DNA of 63,113 bases from assembly GCA_944350065.1 (NCBI GenBank), contig CALVOD010000001.1, positions 1 through 63,113 of the forward strand. Direction: 5' to 3'. The notes beneath the pieces were generated by a model. The model had not been told where the DNA came from. It saw only the letters and a list, made by a program, of their open reading frames with translations, and searched no databases. Below, in pieces: positions 34,778 through 43,537 of this stretch. The first letter of the stretch is position 1, and each line of letters starts with the position of its first letter. This DNA comes from an uncultured Clostridia bacterium (GTDB taxonomy: Bacteria > Bacillota > Clostridia > Christensenellales > DTU072). The position numbers and the translations under genes were made by a program.

Positions 34778-35725
34778 TTGAAACTCGTAATACTCGACGG
34801 ATATTGTCTTAATCACGGCGATCTCAGTTGGGAGCCTCTCACTTCGCAAGGCGAAGCGACCGTTTACGATCGTACGCCTTACGAACTGATAGTTCAGCGT
34901 ATGGGCGACGCGAGTATTATGATAACCAATAAATGCCGTATCGACAGAAGCGTCATCGACGCTTTGCCCGCGCTTAAATATATCGGGGTGCTCGCCACGG
35001 GTTACGACAATATCGACGTGGCGTATTGCAAGGAGCGCGGCATTGCGGTAAGCAATATTCCCGCTTACAGCACCGAATCCGTCGTACAGGCGTTTTTCGG
35101 GTTACTCATAGAATTGTATACCGGCATAGGTATGCACGCCGATACCGTAAGGGAGGGCGAATGGTCGAGAGTCAGCGATTATTGCTATTACAAGCGTCAG
35201 ACTCACGAACTGTTCGGCAAGACTCTCGGCATAATCGGTTTCGGCAGAATAGGAAGAAGAATAGGCGAAGTGGCGACGGCTTTCGGAATGAAAGTTCTCG
35301 CTTATGCGAGACGTCGCCGCTTCGAGGAGAAGGGATTCCGCTACGCAGAGCTTGACGAGCTTTACGCGGAGTCCGATATAATTTCGCTCAATTGCCCGCT
35401 GACTGCGGAGAACGCGGGTATGATAAACGCAGACAGCATCGCGAAAATGAAGCCGTCCGCCGTAATTGTCAATACCGCGCGCGGAGGGCTTATCGACGAA
35501 GCCGCGCTCGCGGAAGCATTGAATTCGGGGAGAATTCGGGGAGCCGCGCTCGACGTCCTTTCGAAGGAGCCCGCGCGGGAGAACAATCCTTTGCTTCAAG
35601 CAAAGAATACCGTGATCACGCCGCATATCGCGTGGGCTACGGTGGAAGCTCGGTCGCGGCTTATGCTTATAGCCGCCGACAATTTAGCGGCTTATCTTGA
35701 GGGGCGCGAGCTCAACAGGGTATGA
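34778..35725 (+). CDS. D-isomer specific 2-hydroxyacid dehydrogenase (glycerate/hydroxypyruvate type), TTG start
   Basis: NAD-dependent reductase of 2-oxoacids. 315 residues from TTG 34778, 6 bases after AGGAGG. Domains: flavodoxin-like catalytic lobe, then Rossmann lobe with GFGRIGRRIG; catalytic Arg in VNTARGGLID, Glu in DVLSKEP, His in ITPHIAW. The ATG at 34773 is out of frame and opens only ATG-GAT-TGA, so it cannot be the start. The substrate, hydroxypyruvate or similar, is inferred from family. Confidence 0.9.
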   Translation: MKLVILDGYCLNHGDLSWEPLTSQGEATVYDRTPYELIVQRMGDASIMITNKCRIDRSVIDALPALKYIGVLATGYDNIDVAYCKERGIAVSNIPAYSTESVVQAFFGLLIELYTGIGMHADTVREGEWSRVSDYCYYKRQTHELFGKTLGIIGFGRIGRRIGEVATAFGMKVLAYARRRRFEEKGFRYAELDELYAESDIISLNCPLTAENAGMINADSIAKMKPSAVIVNTARGGLIDEAALAEALNSGRIRGAALDVLSKEPARENNPLLQAKNTVITPHIAWATVEARSRLMLIAADNLAAYLEGRELNRV

Positions 35726-35764
35726 TCCCCGCTTACTGAAGGAATAAGAGGATAGGTAATACTT

Positions 35765-37276
35765 ATGGTAAAAATCGCAATAATCGATTTGGGAAGCAAC
35801 TCGGCAAGGCTTGTCATTGCCAATATAATGCCGGGCGGATATTTTATGGTCATCGACGAGCTCAAAGAGCCCGTAAGACTTGCGCAGGATATGGAGATAG
35901 ACGGCTTTTTAAGACCTCTGCGCATTCAGCAGACCATTAAAACGCTCAAAACTTTCCGCACGCTTTACGAATCTCACGGCGTAAGCAAAGTTTTCGCATA
36001 CGCCACCGCGGCGGTACGCCGTGCGAAGAATCAGAAATCCTTTATAGACGAGGTTCAGAGCTCCTGCGGCATCAAATTACAGGTATTGAGTCAAGAGGAG
36101 GAAGCCACTTTCGTTTATCAGGGCGTCATCAACTCGATGGAAGTGCCCAAGGGACTTATCGTGGATATCGGCGGCGGCTCCGTCAAAATGATTTATTATA
36201 ACCGCAGGGTGATGATAGCGCAGGACACGCTTCCTTTCGGCGCGGTGACGTTGAGCGAGAAATTCGCCCGTCACGGCACTCCCGAGGAATGCCAGAGCGC
36301 GATAACCGCATACGTTACCGAGCATCTCGAGAGGCTGGAGTGGCTCAAGAATCTCGATCCGGAAACGCAGCTCATAGGCGTGGGCGGCTCGCTGCGCAAT
36401 CTCGGCAAGATAAGCCGCAAACTTAAGAAATATCCTCTCGATATGGCGCACAATTATCATATTCCGTTCACCGAATTCGAGACGATATACGATACCATTA
36501 AGCCGCTCGCTCCCGAGAAACTCATGCGTATCAAAGGGCTTTCGAGCGCGAGAGCGGATATATTCCCCGCGGCGCTTTCAGTAGTGGAAGCCATCAAAAA
36601 TTATACCGATTTCAACGAAATAATTATCGGCGGCGCGGGACTCAGGGAAGGCGCGATGTTCCGTTACGCCTGCCCCACCGTGGCGGAAAAACCGATAAGC
36701 GATATTCTCGGGCACAGTATTTATACGTTACTGCACCATTTCGATATGAATATCCAGCATGCGGAGCACGTATTCGATTTGTCGATGCAGCTTTTCCGTC
36801 AGCTCAAGGTGATACATAAACTTCCGAGACCTTACGTCAAGGTGTTGCGCGTGGCGAGCATGATGCACGACATAGGCACCAGCCTCAAGTTCTACGACCA
36901 CCATAAACACTCGATGTATATCATTCTCAATTCCAACCTCTACGGCATACCGCAGAAAGATTTGATAATGGCGTCCATGGTGGCGGCGCTTCATTACCGC
37001 GACGGGCTCGAACAGCTCGATTGCCAGAAGTACCTCGACCTTCTTAACGAGGAGGAAATTTCCGCGGTGCGTAAGTTAGGCGTAATAGTACGTATAGCGG
37101 AGTGCTTCGACCGCAGTTGCGGCGGTGCGATAGTGGGACTTTCGTGCGACGTGCTCGGCGATTCGGTGATACTCAAGACGAAGACGCAGGGCGACTGCAC
37201 TCTCGAGATAAAAGACGCGCTCGGCGCGCTCAACGAATTCAAACGCGCGTTCAAGAAGAATCTCGAGATACTCTGA
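35765..37276 (+). CDS. ppx: Ppx/GppA exopolyphosphatase with HD domain
   Basis: 503 residues, long form. The N-terminal ASKHA-type phosphatase shows AIIDLGSNSARLVIA (phosphate 1), IVDIGGGSVKM (phosphate 2) and GGSLRNLGKI; the C-terminal half has an HD hydrolase-like domain with MMHDIGTSLKFYDHHKHS. Hydrolyses inorganic polyphosphate or pppGpp. An AAGGAATAAGAGG site precedes. Next come maf and an mreB-like gene, one after the other. Confidence 0.9.
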   Translation: MVKIAIIDLGSNSARLVIANIMPGGYFMVIDELKEPVRLAQDMEIDGFLRPLRIQQTIKTLKTFRTLYESHGVSKVFAYATAAVRRAKNQKSFIDEVQSSCGIKLQVLSQEEEATFVYQGVINSMEVPKGLIVDIGGGSVKMIYYNRRVMIAQDTLPFGAVTLSEKFARHGTPEECQSAITAYVTEHLERLEWLKNLDPETQLIGVGGSLRNLGKISRKLKKYPLDMAHNYHIPFTEFETIYDTIKPLAPEKLMRIKGLSSARADIFPAALSVVEAIKNYTDFNEIIIGGAGLREGAMFRYACPTVAEKPISDILGHSIYTLLHHFDMNIQHAEHVFDLSMQLFRQLKVIHKLPRPYVKVLRVASMMHDIGTSLKFYDHHKHSMYIILNSNLYGIPQKDLIMASMVAALHYRDGLEQLDCQKYLDLLNEEEISAVRKLGVIVRIAECFDRSCGGAIVGLSCDVLGDSVILKTKTQGDCTLEIKDALGALNEFKRAFKKNLEIL

Positions 37277-37285
37277 CGTATTACG

Positions 37286-37840
37286 ATGAAGGTATTGCTT
37301 GCGTCCGCGTCTCCGAGAAGACGCGAACTCTTGAAAAAACTTTTCGAAGAATTCGACGTGGCGGCGTATCCCGCCGACGAAAACTATAAAGGCGAAACGC
37401 CCGAAGACACCGTGAAGACGATAGCTTTGCGCAAGCTCGCCGCCGTTACCGCGTCCGAAGCCTACGACCTTGTCGTCGCTTCGGATACTTTGGTATATAT
37501 GGACGGTAAGTATTACGGTAAGCCGGCGGACGAGGCGGAAGCCGTGAAAATGCTCGGCGAACTCAGCGGGCGCACGCACACGGTGTATTCTTCGGTTGCG
37601 GTGAGATACAAAGGCGAAACTTATACCGCTACGGACGCCACGCGAGTCACTTTCCGCGTGCTCGGGCGCGAGGAAATAGCGCGTTACGTCGCAGCGTACG
37701 ACTGTCTCGACAAGGCGGGAGCGTACGCCGTACAGGACGGAGTTACCGTTGCGTCATACGAAGGAAGCTACGACAACGTCGTGGGACTTCCCACCGAAAA
37801 ACTCCGTTCGTTGATAAAAGGATTGATTTCGGAGCGTTAA
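37286..37840 (+). CDS. maf: Maf family nucleotide pyrophosphatase
   Basis: 184 residues. Starts with VLLASASPRRRELLKKL, the conserved Maf loop, followed by VVASDTLVYMDG with catalytic Asp and GKPADEAEAV; AGAYAVQDG near the end. Family removes dTTP/UTP or modified pyrimidine nucleotides. It is usually upstream of mreBCD in Firmicutes; here an mreB-like gene starts one base after its end. Confidence 0.93.
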   Translation: MKVLLASASPRRRELLKKLFEEFDVAAYPADENYKGETPEDTVKTIALRKLAAVTASEAYDLVVASDTLVYMDGKYYGKPADEAEAVKMLGELSGRTHTVYSSVAVRYKGETYTATDATRVTFRVLGREEIARYVAAYDCLDKAGAYAVQDGVTVASYEGSYDNVVGLPTEKLRSLIKGLISER

Positions 37841-37841
37841 A

Positions 37842-38807
37842 ATGCAAAAGACGAAATACATTCTCGATCTCGGTTCCTCATACGTCTCGATATACGGGAC
37901 GAGCCTTTTGTTGCGCCAGCCTAACGTGGCTGTCGTTCGTCGCGGCAACGGTATCGAGCTTATAAGCTGCGGAAGCGAAGCGCTCGCCATGCGCGAGATA
38001 CCGGATCACTGCTCGGTGGTGCGCCCCGTCGCGGAAGGCGCCGTGGCTCACGTGGAAGTCATGAGTCTTATACTTAAAGAGTTTTTCGCCGCAGTCATAC
38101 CGTTCAGCCTTTTCCGCGCGGTGGAGATGTACGTGCTCATTCCCGCAGGGCTTTCCATAGCGGAGCGCGAGAACGTGGAAGCGGCGGTAAGCAAAGCGGG
38201 CTACAAGGACGTAACTTTGATTGAATCGGTGCTTGCGCTGTCGGCGCTTTTCGACGGCGGCAACCGCGCCGTGGCGATAATGGGTAGCGGCACTACGGAA
38301 ATAGGCGTTGTCGACAAGGACGGTATCGTTTCGGCGTGCTCGGTGAACATCGCGGGCAACACCGTGACCGAGAAAATAATAGAACAGGTTTACGAGATCT
38401 ACAACCTTACCATAAGCTGGTCGGCTGCGGAAAAATTGAAGACCACTATCGGCAGCCTTTACGACAACGACACCTCCGTGACGGAAGTGGTAGGGCAGGA
38501 TTTGCTGGACGGAAGAATGAAATCCGTGGAAATATCCGCTTCCTCTATCCGCGCGCCGATACTTTATTGCTACCGTAAAATAGCCGAAATAATAGAATCG
38601 GTGCTTACCACCATTCCTTATTCGCGGCTTGCGGAAGTCACAGCCAACGGGTTGTATATCGCGGGCGGCGGCGCCGAGCTCAGGGGACTCGACGATTTCC
38701 TTACGCGCTACCTTAAACTTAAAGTTTTCCGCGACGACGATCCGGAGACCGTAGTCGTACGCTCCGCGGCTAAGCTCGTGGAAGACGGAAGGCTTTTCAA
38801 ACGGTAG
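37842..38807 (+). CDS. divergent MreB/Mbl-like actin homologue
   Basis: 321 residues, shorter than normal MreB (335-345). Actin-fold motifs are recognisable but degraded: phosphate 1 YILDLGSSYVSIYG (DLGTAN in MreB), phosphate 2 AIMGSGTTEIGVV (DIGGGTTEI in MreB), and adenosine motif YIAGGGAELRGLDDFL. ERENVEAAVSKAGYKDV and EKIIEQVYEIYNLTISWSAAEKLK align with MreB helices. The position after maf matches mreB in Firmicutes, but mreC and mreD are missing; a terminator follows at once. It may be a rod-shape MreB, an Mbl-like paralogue, or a pseudo-actin with lost ATPase. Confidence 0.75.
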   Translation: MQKTKYILDLGSSYVSIYGTSLLLRQPNVAVVRRGNGIELISCGSEALAMREIPDHCSVVRPVAEGAVAHVEVMSLILKEFFAAVIPFSLFRAVEMYVLIPAGLSIAERENVEAAVSKAGYKDVTLIESVLALSALFDGGNRAVAIMGSGTTEIGVVDKDGIVSACSVNIAGNTVTEKIIEQVYEIYNLTISWSAAEKLKTTIGSLYDNDTSVTEVVGQDLLDGRMKSVEISASSIRAPILYCYRKIAEIIESVLTTIPYSRLAEVTANGLYIAGGGAELRGLDDFLTRYLKLKVFRDDDPETVVVRSAAKLVEDGRLFKR

Positions 38808-38837
38808 AGCGGATACGCGAAAAGTAACTCGACGCGC

Positions 38838-38862
38838 CGCTCCGGTAAGGAGCGGTTTTTTC
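38838..38862 (+). terminator. intrinsic terminator after the mreB-like gene
   Basis: CCGCTCC (38838-38844), loop GGTAA, GGAGCGG (38850-38856), then six Ts. Strong; ends the ppx-maf-mreB-like unit before pgsA's own promoter. Confidence 0.9.
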
Positions 38863-38900
38863 TTCGCTACTCGCTGCGCTCGCTATTTATCTTCAAAATG

Positions 38901-38929
38901 TTGCGGTCTTAACTATAATATGATATACT
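38901..38929 (+). promoter_or_regulatory. pgsA promoter, TTGCGG-N17-TATACT
   Basis: TTGCGG (38901-38906) and TATACT (38924-38929), 17-base spacer. The GH3 gene has a closely similar box pair. Confidence 0.65.
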
Positions 38930-38965
38930 TTATAAGTATATCAACGCTTTTGAGCGGAGGTCAGG

Positions 38966-39706
38966 ATGAAAGAATTACTCAAACAACTCTGGACGATCCC
39001 GAATATGCTTACCATATTGCGTATTATTGCGGTGCCGTTCATAATGTGGTGCACGCTCGATCCTTCGACGTATATCGAATGCGGCGAATATACCTTCCCG
39101 ATCATAGGTCTCGTGATAATGATCGTCGCGGCTTCCACCGATCTCGTGGACGGCTATATCGCGAGAAGATTCAATCAGGGCTCGCAGCTCGGAGAAATGA
39201 TAGACCCGCTTGCCGACAAACTAATGCATTGCGCGGCGGTGCTTTCGCTGGTGATAATCGGTTACGTGCACTGGGCTTTCATCGTGATACTGCTCGCGAA
39301 AGAAGGCACGATGGTGCTCGGCGGCATTTATATGGCGGGAGACAGCAAGAATATCAAAGCCAACTATATGGGCAAAGTGGCGTCCGCGACGCTGTCGCTT
39401 GCGATAGTGATGAGCTATTTCCACGCGTTCTGGGCGGATAAAGTTTTCTATCTCGACTGGATTGTGCTCGGGATAGGGCTGGTGCTCACCTATATGGCGT
39501 TCTTCAATTATCTCAAGCAGGCTATAGGCATCATCAAAGGCATACTCGCCCGTAAGAAAGCGGCAAAAGAAGGGACCGACGTTTCCGAAGCGGGTGTTTC
39601 CTGCGCGAATGCGGATACCGCAACCGAAGAAAGCGCGGATACAACCGACGGCGCAGAAAACGGAAGCGAAAGCGACGAGGACAAAAGCGCCGACGAAGAA
39701 AACTAA
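38966..39706 (+). CDS. pgsA: CDP-diacylglycerol-glycerol-3-phosphate phosphatidyltransferase
   Basis: Makes phosphatidylglycerol phosphate at the membrane. 246 residues; several hydrophobic segments and the CDP-alcohol phosphatidyltransferase signature DGYIARRFNQGSQLGEMIDP (DGxxAR-x8-Gxxx-D, continuing to DKL). An N-terminal IPNMLTILRI is typical. Unlike most PgsA, about 50 residues of acidic, Ser/Glu-rich tail follow the last membrane segment. RBS CGGAGGTCAGG. Followed 80 bases on by valS. Confidence 0.92.
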   Translation: MKELLKQLWTIPNMLTILRIIAVPFIMWCTLDPSTYIECGEYTFPIIGLVIMIVAASTDLVDGYIARRFNQGSQLGEMIDPLADKLMHCAAVLSLVIIGYVHWAFIVILLAKEGTMVLGGIYMAGDSKNIKANYMGKVASATLSLAIVMSYFHAFWADKVFYLDWIVLGIGLVLTYMAFFNYLKQAIGIIKGILARKKAAKEGTDVSEAGVSCANADTATEESADTTDGAENGSESDEDKSADEEN

Positions 39707-39786
39707 TTTTCTAATTTAAACAAACAGAATACAAATAATCGGAACAACGATAATCGAAAGGTTATCCTTGTCCAAGAGGTTAAGAA

Positions 39787-42408
39787 ATGGAACTACCTAA
39801 AAATTACGAGCCGCAAAGTTTCGAGACAGAGATTTACTCGAATTGGGAGAGCTCCGGCTATTTCCGTCCCGAAGTGGACCGCAACAAAACGCCTTTCTCC
39901 ATAGTGATACCGCCTCCGAACATAACGGGGCAGTTACACATGGGGCACGCCCTGAACAATACCATTCAGGACATAATCATACGTCATAAACGTATGCAGG
40001 GATATTCCACGCTGTGGCTTCCCGGGACCGACCACGCGAGCATCGCTACCGAAGTCAAGATCGTCGATCAGCTCCGCACGGAAGGACTGGAGAAGGAGGA
40101 TATCGGCAGGGAAGAATTCCTCAAGCGCGCATATCAATGGAAAGAGACGTACGGCGGTAAAATAGTCAGGCAGTTGCGCAGGCTCGGGTGCTCCTGCGAC
40201 TGGTCGCGCGAAGCGTTCACTATGGACGAGCGTTGCTCGCGTGCGGTCAGAGAGGTATTCGTCAACCTCTACCGTAAAGGTCTGATATACCAAGGCAGCA
40301 GGATCATCAACTGGTGTCCGCATTGCCATACCGCGCTTTCCGACGCGGAAGTGGAATACGAGGCGCAGGACAGTCATCTTTGGCATATCCGCTATCCTTA
40401 CGCGGACGGTTCGGGTTATATGGTCATTGCCACCACCCGTCCCGAAACGCTGCTCGGAGACACCGCCGTGGCGGTCAATCCTAAGGACGAGCGTTATAAA
40501 GACAAAGTCGGCAAGATGCTTAAATTGCCGCTTACCGACAGGCTCATACCCGTTATCGCGGACGATTACGTGGAACTCGATTTCGGTACCGGCTGCGTAA
40601 AAATCACGCCCGCGCACGATCCTAACGACTTCGAAGTGGGTTTAAGACACAATCTCGAAGTCATACGCATAATGGACGACGGCGGCGTCATCAACGAGAA
40701 CGGCTACGCCTATGCGGGAATGGACAGGAACGAAGCCCGCAAGAAGATGGTAGAGGATCTCGAGGCGCAGGGGCTTATGGAGAAGATCGAGCCTTATTCG
40801 CACAACGTGGGTTGTTGTTACCGTTGCAAGAGTACCGTCGAGCCCATCGTAAGCAAACAGTGGTTCGTCCGTATGGAAAAACTTGCGGAGCCCGCCATCA
40901 AGGTGGTGCGTAACCGCAAAATAACCTTCATACCCGAGAGGTTTGCAAAAACCTATTTCAACTGGATGGAGAATATCAAGGACTGGTGTATTTCCCGTCA
41001 GCTTTGGTGGGGACACCGTATTCCCGCGTGGTACTGCGAAGATTGCGGCGAAATAATAGTGGAGAAGGAAGACCCCACCCGTTGCCCGCATTGCGGCAGC
41101 ACGAAGCTCAGACAGGACGAAGACGTGCTCGACACCTGGTTCAGCTCGGCGCTCTGGCCTTTTTCGACGCTCGGTTATCCCGAAGCCACGGAGGACCTCA
41201 AATACTTCTATCCCACCAACGTGCTCGTTACCGCATACGACATCATCTTCTTCTGGGTGGCGCGTATGATATTCAGCGGACTCGAGCACATGGGCGAAAT
41301 ACCCTTCCCCGAAGTGCTTATCCACGGCATCGTGCGCGACGCCGAGGGACGTAAGATGTCCAAGTCTTTGGGCAACGGCATCGACCCCCTGATGCTCATC
41401 GACAAGTACGGCGCGGACGCGTTGCGCTTCAGCCTTACCACCGGCGTCGCTCCCGGCTCCGATATCCGTTTCAGCGAGGAGAAGATGGAGCCGAGCCGCA
41501 ACTTCCTCAATAAACTGTGGAATGCTGCGCGTTACGTGCTTATGAACAGCGAAGGTAAGACTTTACCGCCTATCGGTAGCTTTAGCTACACTTCCGCCGA
41601 CAAGTGGATATTGTATAAACTTAATCAGACCGTGCGCGAAGTGGGCGTGTATCTGAAGAAGTACGAGCTCGGTATGGCGAACGCCAAGCTGTACGACTTT
41701 ATCTGGAGCGATTTCTGCGACTGGTACGTCGAGCTCACCAAGCCCGCGCTTTACGGCAATTCCGAGAAAGCCGCGCTCGAAGCGCTGTCCGTGCTCACGT
41801 ACGTGCTGAAGCAGATACTCAAACTCATGCATCCCTTTACTCCGTTCATCACCGAGCGCATCTGGCGCGAGTGCGGCGAGAAGGGAACGATAATGCTCGA
41901 AAGCTACCCCGTCTACACGAAGAAATTCGTATTTACCGCCGAGTATCGCAAATTCGAGAAGATCAAAGACCTTATCCGCGCGGTGCGTAATCTGAGAGCG
42001 GAGATGAACGTTCCCGTTTCGAAGAAGCTCAATCTCTATATCGTGTCCGACATAGCGAAGTACATAGAGAAGAATTCGAGCTACATTCTCAAGCTCGCCA
42101 ACGTGGAAGCTATACATTTCGTTTCCGCCAAGGAAGAAGCGGGCGAGAAGATAGCGTCCGTGGTCGTACCCGACGCGCAGGTATTCATACCGCTCGGGGA
42201 GCTGGTGGATACCGAGAAAGAGCTCATGCGTCTCGACAAGGAATTGCGCAACGTCGAAGCGGAGATCAAGCGCGGCGAGGGAATGCTCGCGAACGCCGGA
42301 TTCGTTTCGAAAGCGCCCAAGGCGCTCGTGGAAGCGGAGCAAAGCAAGCTCGAAGCGAACCGCGAGAAACGCAGGAAGATACTTGCGAATATCGAGAGCC
42401 TGAAATAG
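39787..42408 (+). CDS. valS: valine-tRNA ligase
   Basis: Class I synthetase, 873 residues. The HIGH motif reads HMGH in GQLHMGHALNN, and KMSKS is intact in GRKMSKSLGNG. The editing domain has ATTRPETLLGDTAVAV. A Cys4 zinc region (CEDCGEIIVEKEDPTRCPHCG) sits in the middle, and the C-terminal coiled coil ends with LEANREKRRKILANIESLK. RBS CAAGAGG. No T-box leader is upstream. Confidence 0.97.
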   Translation: MELPKNYEPQSFETEIYSNWESSGYFRPEVDRNKTPFSIVIPPPNITGQLHMGHALNNTIQDIIIRHKRMQGYSTLWLPGTDHASIATEVKIVDQLRTEGLEKEDIGREEFLKRAYQWKETYGGKIVRQLRRLGCSCDWSREAFTMDERCSRAVREVFVNLYRKGLIYQGSRIINWCPHCHTALSDAEVEYEAQDSHLWHIRYPYADGSGYMVIATTRPETLLGDTAVAVNPKDERYKDKVGKMLKLPLTDRLIPVIADDYVELDFGTGCVKITPAHDPNDFEVGLRHNLEVIRIMDDGGVINENGYAYAGMDRNEARKKMVEDLEAQGLMEKIEPYSHNVGCCYRCKSTVEPIVSKQWFVRMEKLAEPAIKVVRNRKITFIPERFAKTYFNWMENIKDWCISRQLWWGHRIPAWYCEDCGEIIVEKEDPTRCPHCGSTKLRQDEDVLDTWFSSALWPFSTLGYPEATEDLKYFYPTNVLVTAYDIIFFWVARMIFSGLEHMGEIPFPEVLIHGIVRDAEGRKMSKSLGNGIDPLMLIDKYGADALRFSLTTGVAPGSDIRFSEEKMEPSRNFLNKLWNAARYVLMNSEGKTLPPIGSFSYTSADKWILYKLNQTVREVGVYLKKYELGMANAKLYDFIWSDFCDWYVELTKPALYGNSEKAALEALSVLTYVLKQILKLMHPFTPFITERIWRECGEKGTIMLESYPVYTKKFVFTAEYRKFEKIKDLIRAVRNLRAEMNVPVSKKLNLYIVSDIAKYIEKNSSYILKLANVEAIHFVSAKEEAGEKIASVVVPDAQVFIPLGELVDTEKELMRLDKELRNVEAEIKRGEGMLANAGFVSKAPKALVEAEQSKLEANREKRRKILANIESLK

Positions 42409-42454
42409 CCTTACAGCTATATTCGCCCGAATAGGACTTAAATCGACATAATCG

Positions 42455-42485
42455 CCTCTCTTTTAAGGTTTAGAATAAGGAGAGG
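42455..42485 (+). promoter_or_regulatory. hairpin hiding the minD ribosome binding site
   Basis: CCTCTCTTT (42455-42463) can pair with AAGGAGAGG (42477-42485), with one G-U pair. The second arm contains the SD for minD (ATG 42495), so the fold would block initiation. Confidence 0.35.
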
Positions 42486-42494
42486 TGATTTTTT

Positions 42495-43268
42495 ATGGCA
42501 AGAACCGTGGTGATAGCGTCCGGAAAGGGCGGCGTGGGCAAGACTACCGTGACCGCCAATCTCGGTATATTGCTCGCGATGACCGGCAAGCGGGTGATAC
42601 TTGCGGACGCGGACATAGGACTGAATAACCTGGACGTGGCGTTGTGTATCGAGAACAGGGTGGTATACGACGTCGTGGACGTCGCGGAGGGAAGGGCGGG
42701 GCTCAGAGACGCGCTCGTCAAAGACAAATTCGTACCCACGCTTTCGGTGCTGCCGTCCGCCAAAGCCAACAGCTCCGACAGGGTACGCGCGGCGGCGTTC
42801 GCGGGCATAATAGCGGAAGCAGCGGGAATGGCGGATTACGTTATCATAGACGCGCCGGCAGGCGTTGACGCCGGCTTTCACAGAGCGGTGTCGGCGGCGC
42901 GCGAAGCAATAGTCGTTACCACGCCCCACGTCAGCGCGATACGCGACGCGGACAGAACGGTTTCGCTTCTTTCGACCTACAACGTCGCGCGCATAGGTCT
43001 CGTCGTGAACAGGGTAAGGGGGGATCTCGTCACCAAAGGCGAAACGGTGCCTCCCGAGAAAATAGCGGAGCTTTTGCGTTTACCCCTTTACGGCGTGATA
43101 CCGGAGTCCGACGCGGTGGGCGTTTATACGGTGCTTAATTCTTACGGGCGCGAAGGCGCCGCGGAAGCGTACCGAATGCTTGCGGAATACGTCGAAGGAA
43201 GCGGTAAAGAAGTTTACGACTACACGAGGCGGTACCGCGGCTTTTTAGGAAGACTGAGAAGATTTTGA
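42495..43268 (+). CDS. minD: septum site-determining ATPase MinD
   Basis: 257 residues. Deviant Walker A SGKGGVGKTTVTANL (residues 9-23, signature Lys11 and Lys16), DADIGLNNLDVALCI, and VIIDAPAGVD. The C-terminus RYRGFLGRLRRF forms the amphipathic helix that binds membrane. MinD with MinE places the division septum at mid-cell. MinC is not in the window. The downstream minE RBS overlaps the end of the minD region, so the pair is one unit. Confidence 0.95.
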   Translation: MARTVVIASGKGGVGKTTVTANLGILLAMTGKRVILADADIGLNNLDVALCIENRVVYDVVDVAEGRAGLRDALVKDKFVPTLSVLPSAKANSSDRVRAAAFAGIIAEAAGMADYVIIDAPAGVDAGFHRAVSAAREAIVVTTPHVSAIRDADRTVSLLSTYNVARIGLVVNRVRGDLVTKGETVPPEKIAELLRLPLYGVIPESDAVGVYTVLNSYGREGAAEAYRMLAEYVEGSGKEVYDYTRRYRGFLGRLRRF

Positions 43269-43297
43269 GGGGATTCGGGAATATTCAGGAGGCGACG

Positions 43298-43537
43298 ATG
43301 CATAGGGAAGCGGGAGAAGCCGCATACGAACGGCTCAAACAAAGTATGGCGCGCGATAAGGCGTTGCCCGAAGGATTCATGAACTTGCTGCGCGCCGATC
43401 TCGATACGGTGTTGAAAGCCTATTTCGAGTACGGCGAAAGCGATCTCAGAGCGGAGCTTACTCCGTGGGCGGGAGAGGGGTACACGCTTACCGTTACGCT
43501 TTCCGCTCCGCGAGCCAAGCAGGTAAAACTTCTTTGA
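43298..43537 (+). CDS. minE: cell division topological specificity factor MinE
   Basis: 79 residues from ATG 43298, 5 bases after AGGAGG. The family pattern is clear: AYERLKQSMARDKALP, then LLRADLDTVLKAYFEY and a C-terminal beta part VTLSAPRAK. It stimulates MinD ATPase to give oscillation or polar exclusion. The usual N-terminal membrane-targeting MALLDFF is absent; the N-terminus is MHREAGEAA. Its last 44 bases overlap the end of the convergent protease gene. Confidence 0.88.
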   Translation: MHREAGEAAYERLKQSMARDKALPEGFMNLLRADLDTVLKAYFEYGESDLRAELTPWAGEGYTLTVTLSAPRAKQVKLL

